Shown here: positions 47,131 through 58,122 of the stretch, piece after piece
Layout: each line of letters begins with the position of its first letter
Position numbering within the stretch: the first letter of the stretch is position 1
Assembly (NCBI GenBank): GCA_006937955.1
Contig: SSNP01000108.1
Coordinates: 1,140,934 to 1,204,933 of the forward strand
Direction of reading: 5' to 3'
Source of the DNA: Pachypanchax playfairii
Taxonomy: Eukaryota > Chordata > Actinopteri > Cyprinodontiformes > Aplocheilidae
DNA length: 64,000 nucleotides
Position numbers and translations under genes: made by a program
Notes under the pieces: model-generated
What the model was told of the DNA's origin: nothing
What the model saw: only the letters and a program-made list of their open reading frames with translations
The model's database searches: none

Positions 47131-48019
47131 CGTATCATCAGCCTTTGCCTTGGTCTTCTCCACCTCGCATCTCAGGACTAAAATAGTAGGTCATTAGATG
47201 AAACAGTGCTTGTGGGCTTGGTCAGTGCCATAAACTCCTTAAGGCCACAATCATCCATGATGGAAAAAGGCTCTATGGTGAAACCAGCAGTGGCAAAAAC
47301 AGGAAGACATGCAGGACAAATGCTGAAGCTGCCTTGATTCATTTTGATCCACTTTGAGTCTTGTGAAGTGACAGATGTCTGCATCTATCACATACAGGGA
47401 GACCAGAGCATTCAGGCTGACTATATACAGTGAGCCAGACTAAGGGCTTCAAACAAAGACAGCCAGATATGACCTACATGGATCCATTTTAAAATGACCT
47501 GATAGTCATGCCAAAAGCACTCCTGTTTGCAGTGTAGTTCTCAATGTCTTTAGGTAATATTTTTCTTTTGTTATATTTTACAGAACACAGACATTTCCGA
47601 TTAAATCAACCTCAAATATAAGCTGCCTTTTCTCTTTTATTACCATTGACATTCAGACACTCCTCCCTGTTCTTAAAACTGGCATTAGAGTAAAATTACT
47701 GCCTGAACAGGTAAAGTTCAGGACATTCAATTAAATGATATTGACTCTGTGACTTTTTGTTCTGACTGTAAGTCTTTAGTATGAACTGGCTTTAAAAGAC
47801 ATTTTCTGAATATTGACTTTTACCTTTTGGATAAGAAGAAAGTAAATGAAGAGATGAGCAAAAATGCCTTAGTGACATTGTAATTTTTTAACACTATTCT
47901 TTTCAAGTTAATCAAATCATGTATTTATAAAGCACATTTAAGAACTATGTGACATGATTTTCAACAAGATATATGATATTAAAACTCAAAAAATCTTTAA
48001 CGCTTTAGAAATGTAGACT
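47131..48019. other. Unassigned, with a LINE/SINE tail scrap
   Basis: Near 47908-47960 the reverse of an L2-type tail is seen (CATGTATTTATAAAGCACAT). Otherwise nothing recognised. Confidence 0.35.
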
Positions 48020-49185
48020 TTTTTTTTTTGCTGATCTCTCGGTGATGGCACAGACATTCTGTTCTGCTCCCGCTATTTCCCCCCCCTTTTCCCTGCTTTT
48101 TGTGTGTCTCTGAGTCTCCCACCCGCAAATTCCCTCGAATATGAAACTATGGATCTGGTATTGTGGTTACTTACACATTAGAAAACCTTTTTACTACAAT
48201 TGAGGCTCGTGAAGGGGAAGCCACCATGCTCGGACTCGACCCATGCTTTGTCGGTGGAGGACAGATATATTTGGATTACTGATCGTGAGAACCTGCTGAT
48301 TTGAGCTGGCAGTCACCTAACGTATCGACAAATTATATAAAAAATGGAAAGTATGTAACCTTATCTGGCAGCACTCGGACTAACAAGCTGGGAGGGTCTG
48401 GTTTACATACTGATGTGGTTAGGATCTCACTGGAAGGATGGGTGTCATCTTGGAGAAGCTGCAGGTTCGGTTCAGTGTGGAGGAGGGTTTGATTGGCTGT
48501 TTTTCATGTAATTTGGTCTATTTTGGCTGTTTCAGATTTTCCACTGGAATAAGTGCACCATATGGACTGAAAGCGCAGCTAAATTCTGCAGCTCTGTCTA
48601 AAACTCATCTTATCTTTGTTTTGGCTGGGCCGAAGGTCAACACTTCAAACTCCCCTGAGAAGAATGCAAATGGGACACTTGGTCCCCCTCCCCTCCCCTT
48701 CTCACTCCAAACACTCAAGCTGGAAGACAGACTTTCCAAGGTCAGAGACTTCCTGAAAAAAACATCTGAGAGCATTGCTCAGCGATGGTGTTTACATTCG
48801 TCTTGCAACACATTACACAATCTTACATCGCAGACACGCCCTCAATGACCTCATCGTGTGTGTGTGGTATCTGTTCACCCCCGCTGGAGTGTTTTTTTTT
48901 GTGCTTTCGATCCAGTGCCCCCCTGGGGGCACTGGGTGTAAGGAACCTTTTTTTACCTCCTTGAACCTAATGTAGTCTTATTCATCTTTTTTTCTAACAC
49001 ATAGGTTTATGCATGCTTATGTATATGTCTGTATGTATTCTCCTTTGTGACCTTGGCTTGACCTGAGCATTGTGCGCCGGCCTTGTGCCTGGCAGCCTGG
49101 AAAGTGACCATCAAGCTGTTCTCTGTATCTCCATGTAATTTCCCCCCGTGGGACAATAAAGGCATATCAATATCAATATCAAATC
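48020..49185 (+). mobile_element. Unidentified retroposon-like unit with hexamer tail
   Basis: Ends in GGGACAATAAAGGCATATCA followed by ATATCAATATCAA repeats at about 49165-49182, a LINE-style tandem tail beside an AATAAA. Upstream, the unit has a GC-richer body unlike its AT-rich flanks. It contains a 136-codon ORF and then a C/G-rich hairpin (GTGCCCCCCTGGGGGCAC at 48915-48932). The left border is a guess based on composition. No RT motif is present, so it is either a non-autonomous retroposon or the end of an unfamiliar LINE. Confidence 0.45.
48438..48848 (+). CDS. 136-codon ORF of unknown function inside the retroposon-like unit
   Basis: Reads from MGVILEKLQVRFSVEEG to SQTRPQ. The first third is hydrophobic and cysteine-containing (CFSCNLVYFGCF). 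The middle is polar with a proline run (GPPPLPF). The last third is lysine- and arginine-rich and looks helical (LEDRLSKVRDFLKK). I do not recognise it. It could be a small ORF1-like chaperone, or chance coding within a GC-richer repeat. Finding the same frame conserved between copies elsewhere would decide. Confidence 0.3.
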   Translation: MGVILEKLQVRFSVEEGLIGCFSCNLVYFGCFRFSTGISAPYGLKAQLNSAALSKTHLIFVLAGPKVNTSNSPEKNANGTLGPPPLPFSLQTLKLEDRLSKVRDFLKKTSESIAQRWCLHSSCNTLHNLTSQTRPQ

Positions 49186-52100
49186 CCTAATCACGAGTTT
49201 CAACAAAGGTTTCTGTTATTTCAAAATTAACCCCGTTTCAAATTTACCCCTCTCTGGCTGATCATGCCATTTGGTCATTTTTCCATAAGTAGCATGTGTC
49301 TTCATCAGGTGAACCACACAAATTTCCTTCCTGTATTTACAATGCGTTTGTTGTTTTGCCAAAAAAAAAACTATTTGCTCCATGTAGCTAATTAACAAGA
49401 AACCACATTGAAAAGTACTTATACTGTTAATTAAAGCTACATGTTAGACTTTAAATATGCCTGTGGGCTTTGAAGATGATGCTTGGACCGCAGTGAAGCA
49501 CAGAAGAGACCACAGGAGACGCTGTGACTGGACTTATGACAACTACAAAGAGGGACAATTGGAGGAAAAGTATTTTCATCGACAACAGCAATGAAACCGT
49601 GACATGAGGCCACCATTAGCCAACCGCCGCCACTCACAGAGCAGACACTGCAAAGCCAACAGCAGGAGATTTATCCAAGAAGGAAAGTATATAAACTCTG
49701 CTTGGAGAGAATGGATAAGAAGCCAGATGGAGAGAGAACGATCAAATGACCCAGACTTTATAAGTTTGTATTCATCATAAACTGATTAAATCTGTACCTC
49801 ATCTGAAGAATGTTTCACAGGAAGATTATCCAGCTTCGAAACACTGAATGAGCCAGAATTTAGCAGATATTGAATCAGAAATCCCCAAATGTTTTGAAAC
49901 ACAAACTGATTTTCTTCTTCACTTTTGTCAGAAATATAATTTAATTCTTCACAGAAGTTGCTGTTTCAGTCATTCTCCATGTTTGTTTACATACACATTA
50001 ACACTGACCAAGCCAAGATGTTTTCACCTGGTTACATCACTTCTCTTACCTTTTCAACTCAAGTGGTTCTGTAATACATGTTTTTAAAATCATCTACAGG
50101 TAAAACTACAAGAGGATTTAAACAGCAATAGGAAACATGAGATACAAAAATGAAAAAAAAAAAAATGAAGAAATAAAAATATTAACATTAAAACATTGGT
50201 ATGAGGTTGTCTCTATAGCCATAGATTGTTCTTCCTTCTCTCATTCTTCAATCTTCGTCAGAATGACCACCACCTTTTACTTCTTTTGTCTTTTAAAAGT
50301 TGACTTATGTTCACTCTCAGAATTATCTGTAGAAGCAGGATACTTCACAGGACCAGAACCATTTCCTCATGGGAACACGCAGCTTTTTTGATTTTGTGTA
50401 ATATATAGAGCGTAGAGTACACTTTGGGGATGTAACTTGTGTATTACCACAACAAATTTAAGGATAAGATTTGTAAAATTGAATGTGTGATCTGGGGGGA
50501 AAAATTCTGGGATTAAGTCCAGAAGAAGGTAGGTTATAATTCAAATTTGCGGTACTTTTAAGGTGCTTTGAACTGAATTGTCTTCCTCAATGAAAAGAGC
50601 AGAGTTAGACAGTAGAGAAAAGAAGACATTAAGACAAAGGCACTGAAAGGTAAAAATGAGAATGATGGATGGGCTGTAAGAACGAAGGCTTTAAAGAAGA
50701 AGATATTCCCTGGTAAATGGAAAGAAAGCATGAGACCAAAGTGAATAAAGATGGCAACACAGAATATGTGGGTCATCCGGCCTGAAGCAAGCTTTCCCTC
50801 AGGCATACACCCTGATAGAAGACTTTGAAGAACTTTAAAGATGGATGTCGCAATGAAGACGGCAGACTTGGCTCACAGAGAATATTGAAGGATCTATTTC
50901 AGATAGTTCAGAACAAATTAAGATGGAAACAGGGAGGTCTTGGCCAGACATATCACTTTGAAAGTGTACTGATCAAAAATTATTGGCAGAGACATTTTTT
51001 CCTTAGGGTGTGTTTGATTCAAAATTACATTGCAAAAAAAAAAAAAAAAAACAAGTATTGCAGATTTACAAAATTTTGCATCACCAAATGTTGTAATGAA
51101 ACTTGTTAATAAGTAACTCGGAATTTGAGTCCTTAAATGTTAGGATTGTGTAAGAAATTAGCTATTAATATGTCTTATAATAGATCATACTGAAATAGAG
51201 GATCTATATTAATCCAAATAATAGAGATTAATTAATTTTAGGTATTTATTTAGATTTATCATAATAATTTGAATGACTTTCACTGCAGTATGAAAAAAAA
51301 ATATGGCTGATTAGTTTCTGACTTCAATTAATGCTCATACAAACCAAAACTGCACCATCTTGAGAGCTGTCTGTCTGTAACACTATTTAGGTGAAAGGGA
51401 CAAAATCCAAGTTGTAACATTTAAGGTTTCCCAGTAGATATATTGAAAAAATATAAACTCAGATGTTATTTGAAAGGACAGCTGGATAACAGAGTAAACT
51501 CTTCATTCTTGGGTTGGTCCTGAAAACGAGTGAAATTTCTTGAAAGGTGAGACTCATTACTTGGATGCCAATAAAGATTAGCTAATAATTAGCATTGAGA
51601 ACAGATATCACATTGAACATTGTTTGGATTATACAACTTTCTATTTGCACAGTTAAGTTAGTTACATGTGAATAATATAATTTTGCCAATGTTTTCTGTC
51701 ACTACATTATGAGACATACTACCAATTAGATGAGATTAGGAAGCAGCTTAAGGGTTAGCATTCTGTCTGGATGTGTGCTCTGTGCTCTAACCCTAAACCG
51801 AGCTATGAACCATTTTCAAACGAGGGCCTTACAGCTCTTCTGGTCTTGTCCTATAGGATGATTTGCTCCTTCCCTGGAGGCCAGTTTAAATGTCATGAGA
51901 GGACTGCAAGATGAGGTCTAAGTTGGGGTGACTCAAGAGAAAGCAGCTAATACTGTGGTTCAAGCAATGAGGGTTGAAAGCAAGTAAAGTCATAGACTGA
52001 AGTCAGAGATGGTCAACATCCACAGGATTATGAGTTCACATTCAGCAAAATGTCATAACATTTGTCACATTAAGTTGAAAATATTAGATTGGACAGGATA

Positions 52101-52599
52101 ATGTCACAGAGTATTGGAACCAAAAGATGAACCTGTCATACTATTTTTCTCTGAAGCATCAGTATAATGCTGCTTCGCAATTAAAATAGCAATGGGATCA
52201 ATGGAAAAGACCATACACACAAAGGCATTTCTAAATCCAACAAATCTGAACAATCTAAAGATTCTGCTGTTGATCAGCAAGAAAATCGTACACTACGTTG
52301 ATAAGCAATAGTTGGTTGTTGGGGGTTGACAAATGGTGCCACCAGTAGCCTTTTACCTTTGTTACAGATGCACCCTTATATAGTTGGTTGGTCTTCTTAT
52401 GGAAGAAAACATATTGATACTTTCTCCACAGCCACCTTGGCTGTATTCACAAGAGAATAATTTGCTCATGCTGTTAAGAGTTTTACATTTTACGTAATGA
52501 GCGAGTGCTTTGACTGGGAGAAAAAGTAATATTTGTTTTGACTGAAAGTTAGCGTAATGGAAAAGGGAATATCGTTAATGTATTTCTCAGACTGAGCAG
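49186..52599. other. Unassigned stretch, 3.4 kb
   Basis: At 49470-49610 a frame with DDAWTAVKHRRDHRRRCDW is basic and could be a scrap of a LINE ORF1 or gag-like protein, but I cannot assign it. Poly-A runs lie at 50152-50164 and about 51034. Otherwise AT-rich without features. Confidence 0.35.
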
Positions 52600-52810
52600 C
52601 ATGGTTGCACAGTTGGTTGCAAATGTTGCCTTGCAGCAAGAAGATTCCTTGGTTCAAGTCCCAGTTGGGGCCTTTCTGAATTTAGTTTTGCATGCATGCA
52701 TGCATGGGTTTCACTTCCACAGATCAAAATCATACTTTAGGTTAATTGGCCAGTCTAAATTAGCCAAATAAGTAAGTGCTTTGACTGGGGGCCTGTCCAG
52801 AGTGTACCCA
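52600..52810 (+). mobile_element. tRNA-derived SINE
   Basis: 'GCATGGTTGCACAGTTGGTT' (box-A region) and TTGGTTCAAGTCCCAG (box B) form the tRNA-like head. CCTTTCTGAATTTAGTTTTGCATG, 'TAGGTTAATTGGCCAGTCTA' and GGCCTGTCCAGAGTGTACCC follow in the order expected of the common teleost SINE. A GCAT run interrupts it at about 52689. Confidence 0.75.
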
Positions 52811-53245
52811 ACCTCTGACCTCAACCCTACCCGTCCGCAAATTTTACGACCATAGGCTGATTGTGAAAACTCCAAAAAATTACCCGTGACAGCGTTTTTG
52901 TTTGTGATAAACGACCTTTGGGAGCGTTTCCTGGGCTCCAGCAGAGACTAACAACCAACAGCACATGCGTGGACTTTCCCTGAGGAGCTGCCAAATACGC
53001 ATGCACGAGCTTTCACTCTGTTTAGCCAAACAAAACACAAATTCTGCAGCAATATGTCTCATTGCAATATAATGGTTAGCTTTAAAATTTAAAGATTTAC
53101 ATGCACACACTGTACATTTACAGCTGTATATACAGATGAATATTTCACGGGTTGCAGATAGGGGTCACATAGGGAATATAGTGTTGATTTTTCAGATCAC
53201 AAAATCGACCAATGCAGTCGTATTTGACTGGAGGTCAGGCTGCCT
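52811..53245 (+). repeat. Dispersed repeat, copy 1
   Basis: 'GGGAATATAGTGTTGATTTT' and CACAAAATCGACCAATGCAG, then ACTGGAGGTCAGGCTG (53171-53240), match 63400-63480 in inverse orientation (AGAATATAGTGTTG, CAAAATCGACCAATACGG, GTGAGGTCTGGCTGG). Both copies also have an ACCCTA or CCTAACC stretch nearby. Family unknown; only the core of about 80 bp is secure. Confidence 0.5.
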
Positions 53246-53489
53246 CAACCAGTTACCACAGGCACAATGCAACCTTGATTAAACAGGTACAGGATTAAAC
53301 AGGTACAGCAAATGGAGGGATTTCTCAGAGGTTCTTTTTTTTTAATCAATGAGCAAGATTAAAAGTGGGAAACCAAACTTCTGAACACTCTCTTATATTG
53401 TATTAACTCTAGATTAATTCCTATTAACCAAACCATTGAAACTGGTTTACAAATAGATTGCATCTTTAATTCTTTTCAGTTCAATTAAA

Positions 53490-54575
53490 TTAGTTGTTAA
53501 TAAAGTGCTAGTTCATAACGAAAGTAATTTCAAAGCCTTTTACAGAAATATCAAGTCAATTGATAAAAATAAAAAAAATCCTATCTAGGGAACCGGCCGA
53601 TTGGGTCAAATCATTCAATCAACACAATCTCTCATCCTGAGCAAGCAGAAGGGGCAACAGTGGAAAGGAATGACTTGCTTTTAACAGAAAGAAAACTCTA
53701 GCAGAACCAGAATCAGGTCGAGCAGCCTTCTGCCTCAAATGATTGGTATTTGAGCGGACAGGAAAGAGACACAAAAAAGAACAAAGGTTTTGGTCAGTTT
53801 TCCTTTCTATGGAAAGATCAACAGAGTTAAAGTTGAAAGCAGCAACAATAATAAATGCAAACATGGAGATTAAAGACATCAGAGTGAAGAAATGTGGTCA
53901 GTTTGTCCTCCGGCAGTTTGAGCCTATAGCAGCAAAACTAATAGGAATGCTAAGGTTAACCTTAACGTTTTAAGTTTTTACTCTTAAAAGTAGACAAAGG
54001 GTCTGCCTCACTGATTAAAAGTGGCAGATGGTTCTATAGGAGAGGAACCTGGTAACTGCATCCCTTGCCTCCCATTCTACTTATAGTATCTTGGGGAACA
54101 AGAAATAGACCTACAGACTGAAAGCGATGGGCTCTGTTAGGGTGTTACTGTTCCATATTTTCTTAATATAGGATGAGGCGTATTCGTTTAAAGCTTTATA
54201 TGTAAAAAGCAACATTTTAAATTGTATTCTGGATTTTAAAGGGAGTCGATAATGTGATTTCTCCTAACTCTCATTAGAAGTCTGGCAGCAGCACTTGAAT
54301 TGGTTGGAGGCCTTTTACTGAACTGTTTGAACATCCTGATAATAAAGAATTGCAAAAGTCTAGAACTAATAAATGCATGGACTAATTTTTCTGCATCACT
54401 TTCAGTCAGAATGCTCCTAATTTTAGAAAGGCTACACAGGTGGAAGAAGGTTGTCCTGGTAACATGTTTTACATGAGAAAAAAAGGAACATGTAGGCCTA
54501 TTGGTCAAAGATAACACCCAGTTCCGTTACGTTATTGTTGGAGGTCAAAGTAATTTAAGAACTGAAAATTCAGTG
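53490..54575 (-). mobile_element. L2-type LINE remnant (second subfamily)
   Basis: On the minus strand 54236-54560 reads VTRTTFFHLCSLSKIRSIL, then DAEKLVHAFISSRL, the standard L2 segment after the RT core. A deletion shifts the frame before the NSLLSG-like region. Further on, LWNHLPLLISEADPLSTFK-like sequence near 54000-54060 is the C-terminus. The 3' UTR continues to about 53490 and matches the scrap at 33240-33810. It is distinct from, and older than, the L2 at 3011. Confidence 0.75.
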
Positions 54576-54603
54576 TAGTTTTGTAGTGGACTCTAAGTCA
54601 AGC

Positions 54604-55120
54604 TGTAACTCCAGACCAGGGAGACAAAGGGAGACGGTTCAAAAGGTTTAATTTGGCTCTTTCATACAGGCACACAATCAGCGTTAAACAATGATAACAA
54701 CGTTGTTGATTCTGCAGGACCAGCTGGAGTGGGTCAGTAGCCACTGACAGGAGCGACGGATTCTGAGCAGATGGAGGAGGTAAACAGAGGTAGTTGCTTA
54801 CAGGTGTAGGGGTTTTCAGGGTCCCGGAGGAGGCAAGCGGGTGCCAGCAGGCTGAGGTCGGCGTAAGTGTCGGAGGAGGGCGGACAGACGGACTTTGAGT
54901 GTGGCCGGTGTTGGAACCGCCATCTGGGAGCACGATCTGGACGGAGGTGGTGTGGGAACTGCCGAGGATGTCCAGGTGGGTCAAGCTGAGGAGATCTACT
55001 AGGGAGAGTGGAACAATCTGGCGCCTGCCCTCTGCAATCGCTCCCCTCTTAGGCTGATGATGGAACTGGATTCACCTTCCGCTAATGGCTGCCACACCCC
55101 CTGGAAGACAGGTGATAACA
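54604..55120 (-). mobile_element. Solo-LTR-like block
   Basis: In reverse the block starts TGTTATCACCTGTCTTCCAG and ends GGAGTTACA, with the TG...CA ends of an LTR. The interior is GC-rich, contains CGCCAGATTGTTCC-like sequence and has an ATTAAA signal close to the end. It resembles the LTRs of fish Ty3/Gypsy elements, with no internal genes. The flanking bases do not give a clean 5-bp duplication, so the borders are tentative. Confidence 0.45.
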
Positions 55121-55179
55121 ACAAACACACTCACACGCACACAGCAGCTGATGCCTGACAATGTATATATGTAATATAT

Positions 55180-55345
55180 ATACACTGTATGTTTTTAGGA
55201 GGAAGCTGGAGATCCTGGAGAAAATCCACGCATGTACAGGGAGAACACACATACTCAGTGCGGAAAGGTCCCAGCCTGGTTTTAAACCCAGGACCTGCTA
55301 GTTGCAAGACAACAGTGCTACTGACTGTGTTACCATCCAGCCCCA
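55180..55345 (-). mobile_element. tRNA-derived SINE, reversed
   Basis: Reversed, it reads GTAACACAGTCAGTAGCACT, then GTTGTCTTGCAACTAGCAGG, GGGTTTAAAACCAGG and CGGAAAGGTCCC-type sequence, ending near CTTCCTCCTAAAAACATACA. This is the same SINE family as at 52600. The 3' third is missing. Confidence 0.7.
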
Positions 55346-56629
55346 CACAATTAATGTGTTAAATAAAATTAGTTTTGTCATATAACATTTGATGGAAGTT
55401 TGTCAGACGAAAATAAATACTGAAGAGCTGAGATCTTTTTTTGAATTAGGAAGTAACCAGTTATATGATCTTACATACTCTAGTGTCAATTAACGACAAA
55501 AGTAAAAAAAAAAAGAATAAATAAGTAAAACAATAGCGAATACGAAACACTTTGCCTGCTGAGAAACATCCACATGTGTGGTACATGTTCAGGACCTCCT
55601 ACCGTTAGCTGAAGACCCATACGGTGCAAAAATGACAGATTCCTTGCTGTGCTATCTGGCAAAAAGACTCAAAGGAGGATGCTAATGATGTCAGCCTTCC
55701 CTTTGACAGTGACAATATCAAAGTCAAATATTCCATCAAAGTGGTGTGGTGTGACTAAAATGAAATGTCACACTAAAAGACATGCATGATTACTCAGTAA
55801 TTCCAACTGCACATGAAAAGAATATTTGCACCTGTTTTTTGGAACAGTATTATAGAAAACAAAATTAAAAAGTATTACTCACTTGTCAGATTCAAATCTA
55901 CTCCCAAAATGATCCAAAATTTTGACCAATGTGCTGATCATTTCTCTTTTCTCAAGACTCTTGTCTATTTTAGAACCTCCAAAATTTGTATAGTAGGCAT
56001 GTTTGTTCATATTTTCTTTTATAGTATTCTAACAAACAAATTAATGAAACACTCTATTAAAAAAAATGTGTAAAATATGAGATTAATTTACATCTGAGTT
56101 CAAGATGTCGTACAAGGGGCTTTGCTGAACAATTGAACTGGATCATTGAAATGAAAAACTAGCTAGTATTTTACACTCTTGCCACTCAATGTGCTAATTT
56201 GGTTGTTCTTCTCTGTCCTACAGGCTTTTTCAGTTTATCAATGGACTCACATTCCACATGATAATTCAGGGGACAACTTGTCCATTATCTTTCCTCTCCT
56301 TGGTCACAAAGATTCTTACAAATTATGAATCTCTTGGTTCCTACAAACTTTGAAAACATTAGCAGCAGGTGGGGGGTTAGGTGGTATGGCTGCCTTTAAA
56401 TTCCCACTTGAGGCATTCTCGAGAAAATGAGCTTATTTATTGTCTGTAGGGTTCTTATGTTCTTCATATGGATGCCTTGAAACCTTCCTCTGGTCTAATT
56501 ACAGTAGAGAACAGGCTACAAATGCCAAATTAGTACAAGTTTGCTTTAAGGCTGCATTAATGAGGCTGTAGGAAATGGTCCAAAACTAGCCCGTAATGTG
56601 TTCACATCCGTTTATGTGAATCATTGGGT
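55346..56629. other. Unassigned AT-rich stretch
   Basis: An 86-codon frame at 55813-56073 lacks motifs. Nothing else recognised. Confidence 0.4.
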
Positions 56630-58050
56630 CCGTGGCTTTGCATCTTAAGCATATCTACAGAAAGCTTTCTATGCGATCCAGCACACATATGCAGCTAAGA
56701 CTAATTCTTAATGCCGATAAAACAAAACTAATGCTGTTTTTAAACTCTTCGAAGTTTCCTCAAATTATACAAACAGTGTCCATTTTTGAGGGGGGGCAGG
56801 ATATTAAGGTAGTTCATATAAGTATCTTGGACTCTTGCTTGATGACACTCTTACTTTCAAACCCCATATTAATCTAATCTGCACTGGCTGCCAATCCGCT
56901 ATCGGATTAAATTTAAGATCCTTTTATTTGCTTTTAAATCTTTGCATGCGCTCAGGCCACCCTACTTGGCGCAGCTTCTCTGTCCCTATGTCCCGAGGCG
57001 TTCCCTGAGGTCCTCTGAGCAGCACTTGCTGCAGGTTCGTCCAGCCCGCTATAAGGCCCGCGGTGAGCGGGCGTTCTCAGTTTGCGCCCCTAGTTTATGG
57101 AACCAGCTCCCCCTGACGGTCAGACTCGCCCCATCACTTAGTATTTTTAAGATCCGTTTAAAGACTTGCTTTTATTCTCAGGCTTTTAACTCTGTTGGGG
57201 CAGTCTAACCCCTTGACCTTATTTTACTGTTTTTATAGTATGTTTATTTTTATCTCTGTATTTGTTGTTTTTATTTGTGTACAGCACTTTGGTCTGCGTC
57301 ACTGCAGTTTTTAAATGTGCTTTAGAAATAAATTGATGATGATGATGATGATGATATTGATAATCTTGTAAAGATACTCAAACTGAAATTGGGTTTTTGT
57401 ATTGGAAATAAATGTTGTTTTTCTTTTGAGATGAAAAAGCAGCTTGTCACTGCAATTTTTTTAAATCCATTATAGATTAAGGAGATTTGTTGTATATGAA
57501 TGCTTCAGCTCAGTGTCTGAGAAAGCTTGATGCTGTTTAGCATGCTTCTCTGAGGTTTATTACAAACTGTAGATCCTTAACCATCACGAACTGTATGCTT
57601 TTGGGGGTTGGCCTTCTTTGTCCACCAGGATGCTGGGTCAATGGTACACTTTCATTTATAAGGCTATGCCTGGACTATTGCCCTTCTATATCTCTAATTT
57701 ATTCACACAGAGAAATGTTGATTCTTATGATTTGCAATATTTGTCAGTCTCCATACCATTTGCCCACACTGAACTGGAAAAAAGGGCCTTTGTTTTCTCT
57801 GCCTCTGTAAGGAATATGATGCAAAAAGACTGAAAATTAACAGAGCTTATTTCATTGAATACCTTAAAATCCAGACTGAGCGATCTTGAGACAGACATCT
57901 TAACTTGTAAATGTATTTTTTAAATTGTATATAATTTTATTTGTTAAATGTTGTAATTGAAAATATTTTCTACCTCTTGGCTAAGACTCCCTTGAAAAAG
58001 AGGTTCTTAATCTCATTGTGGACTGTCCTGGTTAGATAAAGGTTAATAAT
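56630..58050 (+). mobile_element. Rex1-like LINE remnant, interrupted by an L2
   Basis: 56680-56870 reads LILNADKTKLMLF and then LLLSNPILI in a shifted frame. The sequence resumes at 57355 with a DNLVKILKLKLGF-like stretch, LRKLDAV, and FIYKAMPGLLPFYISNLF (57650-57710). It ends with RAFVFSA, LSDLETDILTC and the tail 'CCTGGTTAGATAAAGGTTAA' near 58029. These are the C-terminal motifs and 3' end of CR1-like Rex1/Babar LINEs. Frameshifts make it a pseudogene. The break matches exactly the position of the nested L2. Confidence 0.7.
56874..57354 (+). mobile_element. L2-type LINE, short copy nested in the Rex1-like LINE
   Basis: Begins CTAATCTGCACTGGCTGCC, runs through the L2 C-terminus (open frame to 57208) and ends in (TGA)n at 57334-57354. 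Against the copy at 3011 I see two base changes over the shared coding part plus the 18 bases missing there. The flanks ATTAAT and ATTGAT may be a short, now imperfect, target duplication. Confidence 0.88.
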
Positions 58051-58122
58051 AATGACATCCTCTTTACTTGTCAGAACTTGGAGATTTTATTACGTTAATT
58101 ATATTCACACATATATGCCAAC

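Noticed and set aside
49470..49610. Basic frame DDAWTAVKHRRDHRRRCDW as a gag or ORF1 gene
   Set aside because: Too short, ends in a stop after about 40 residues, and no second motif supports it.
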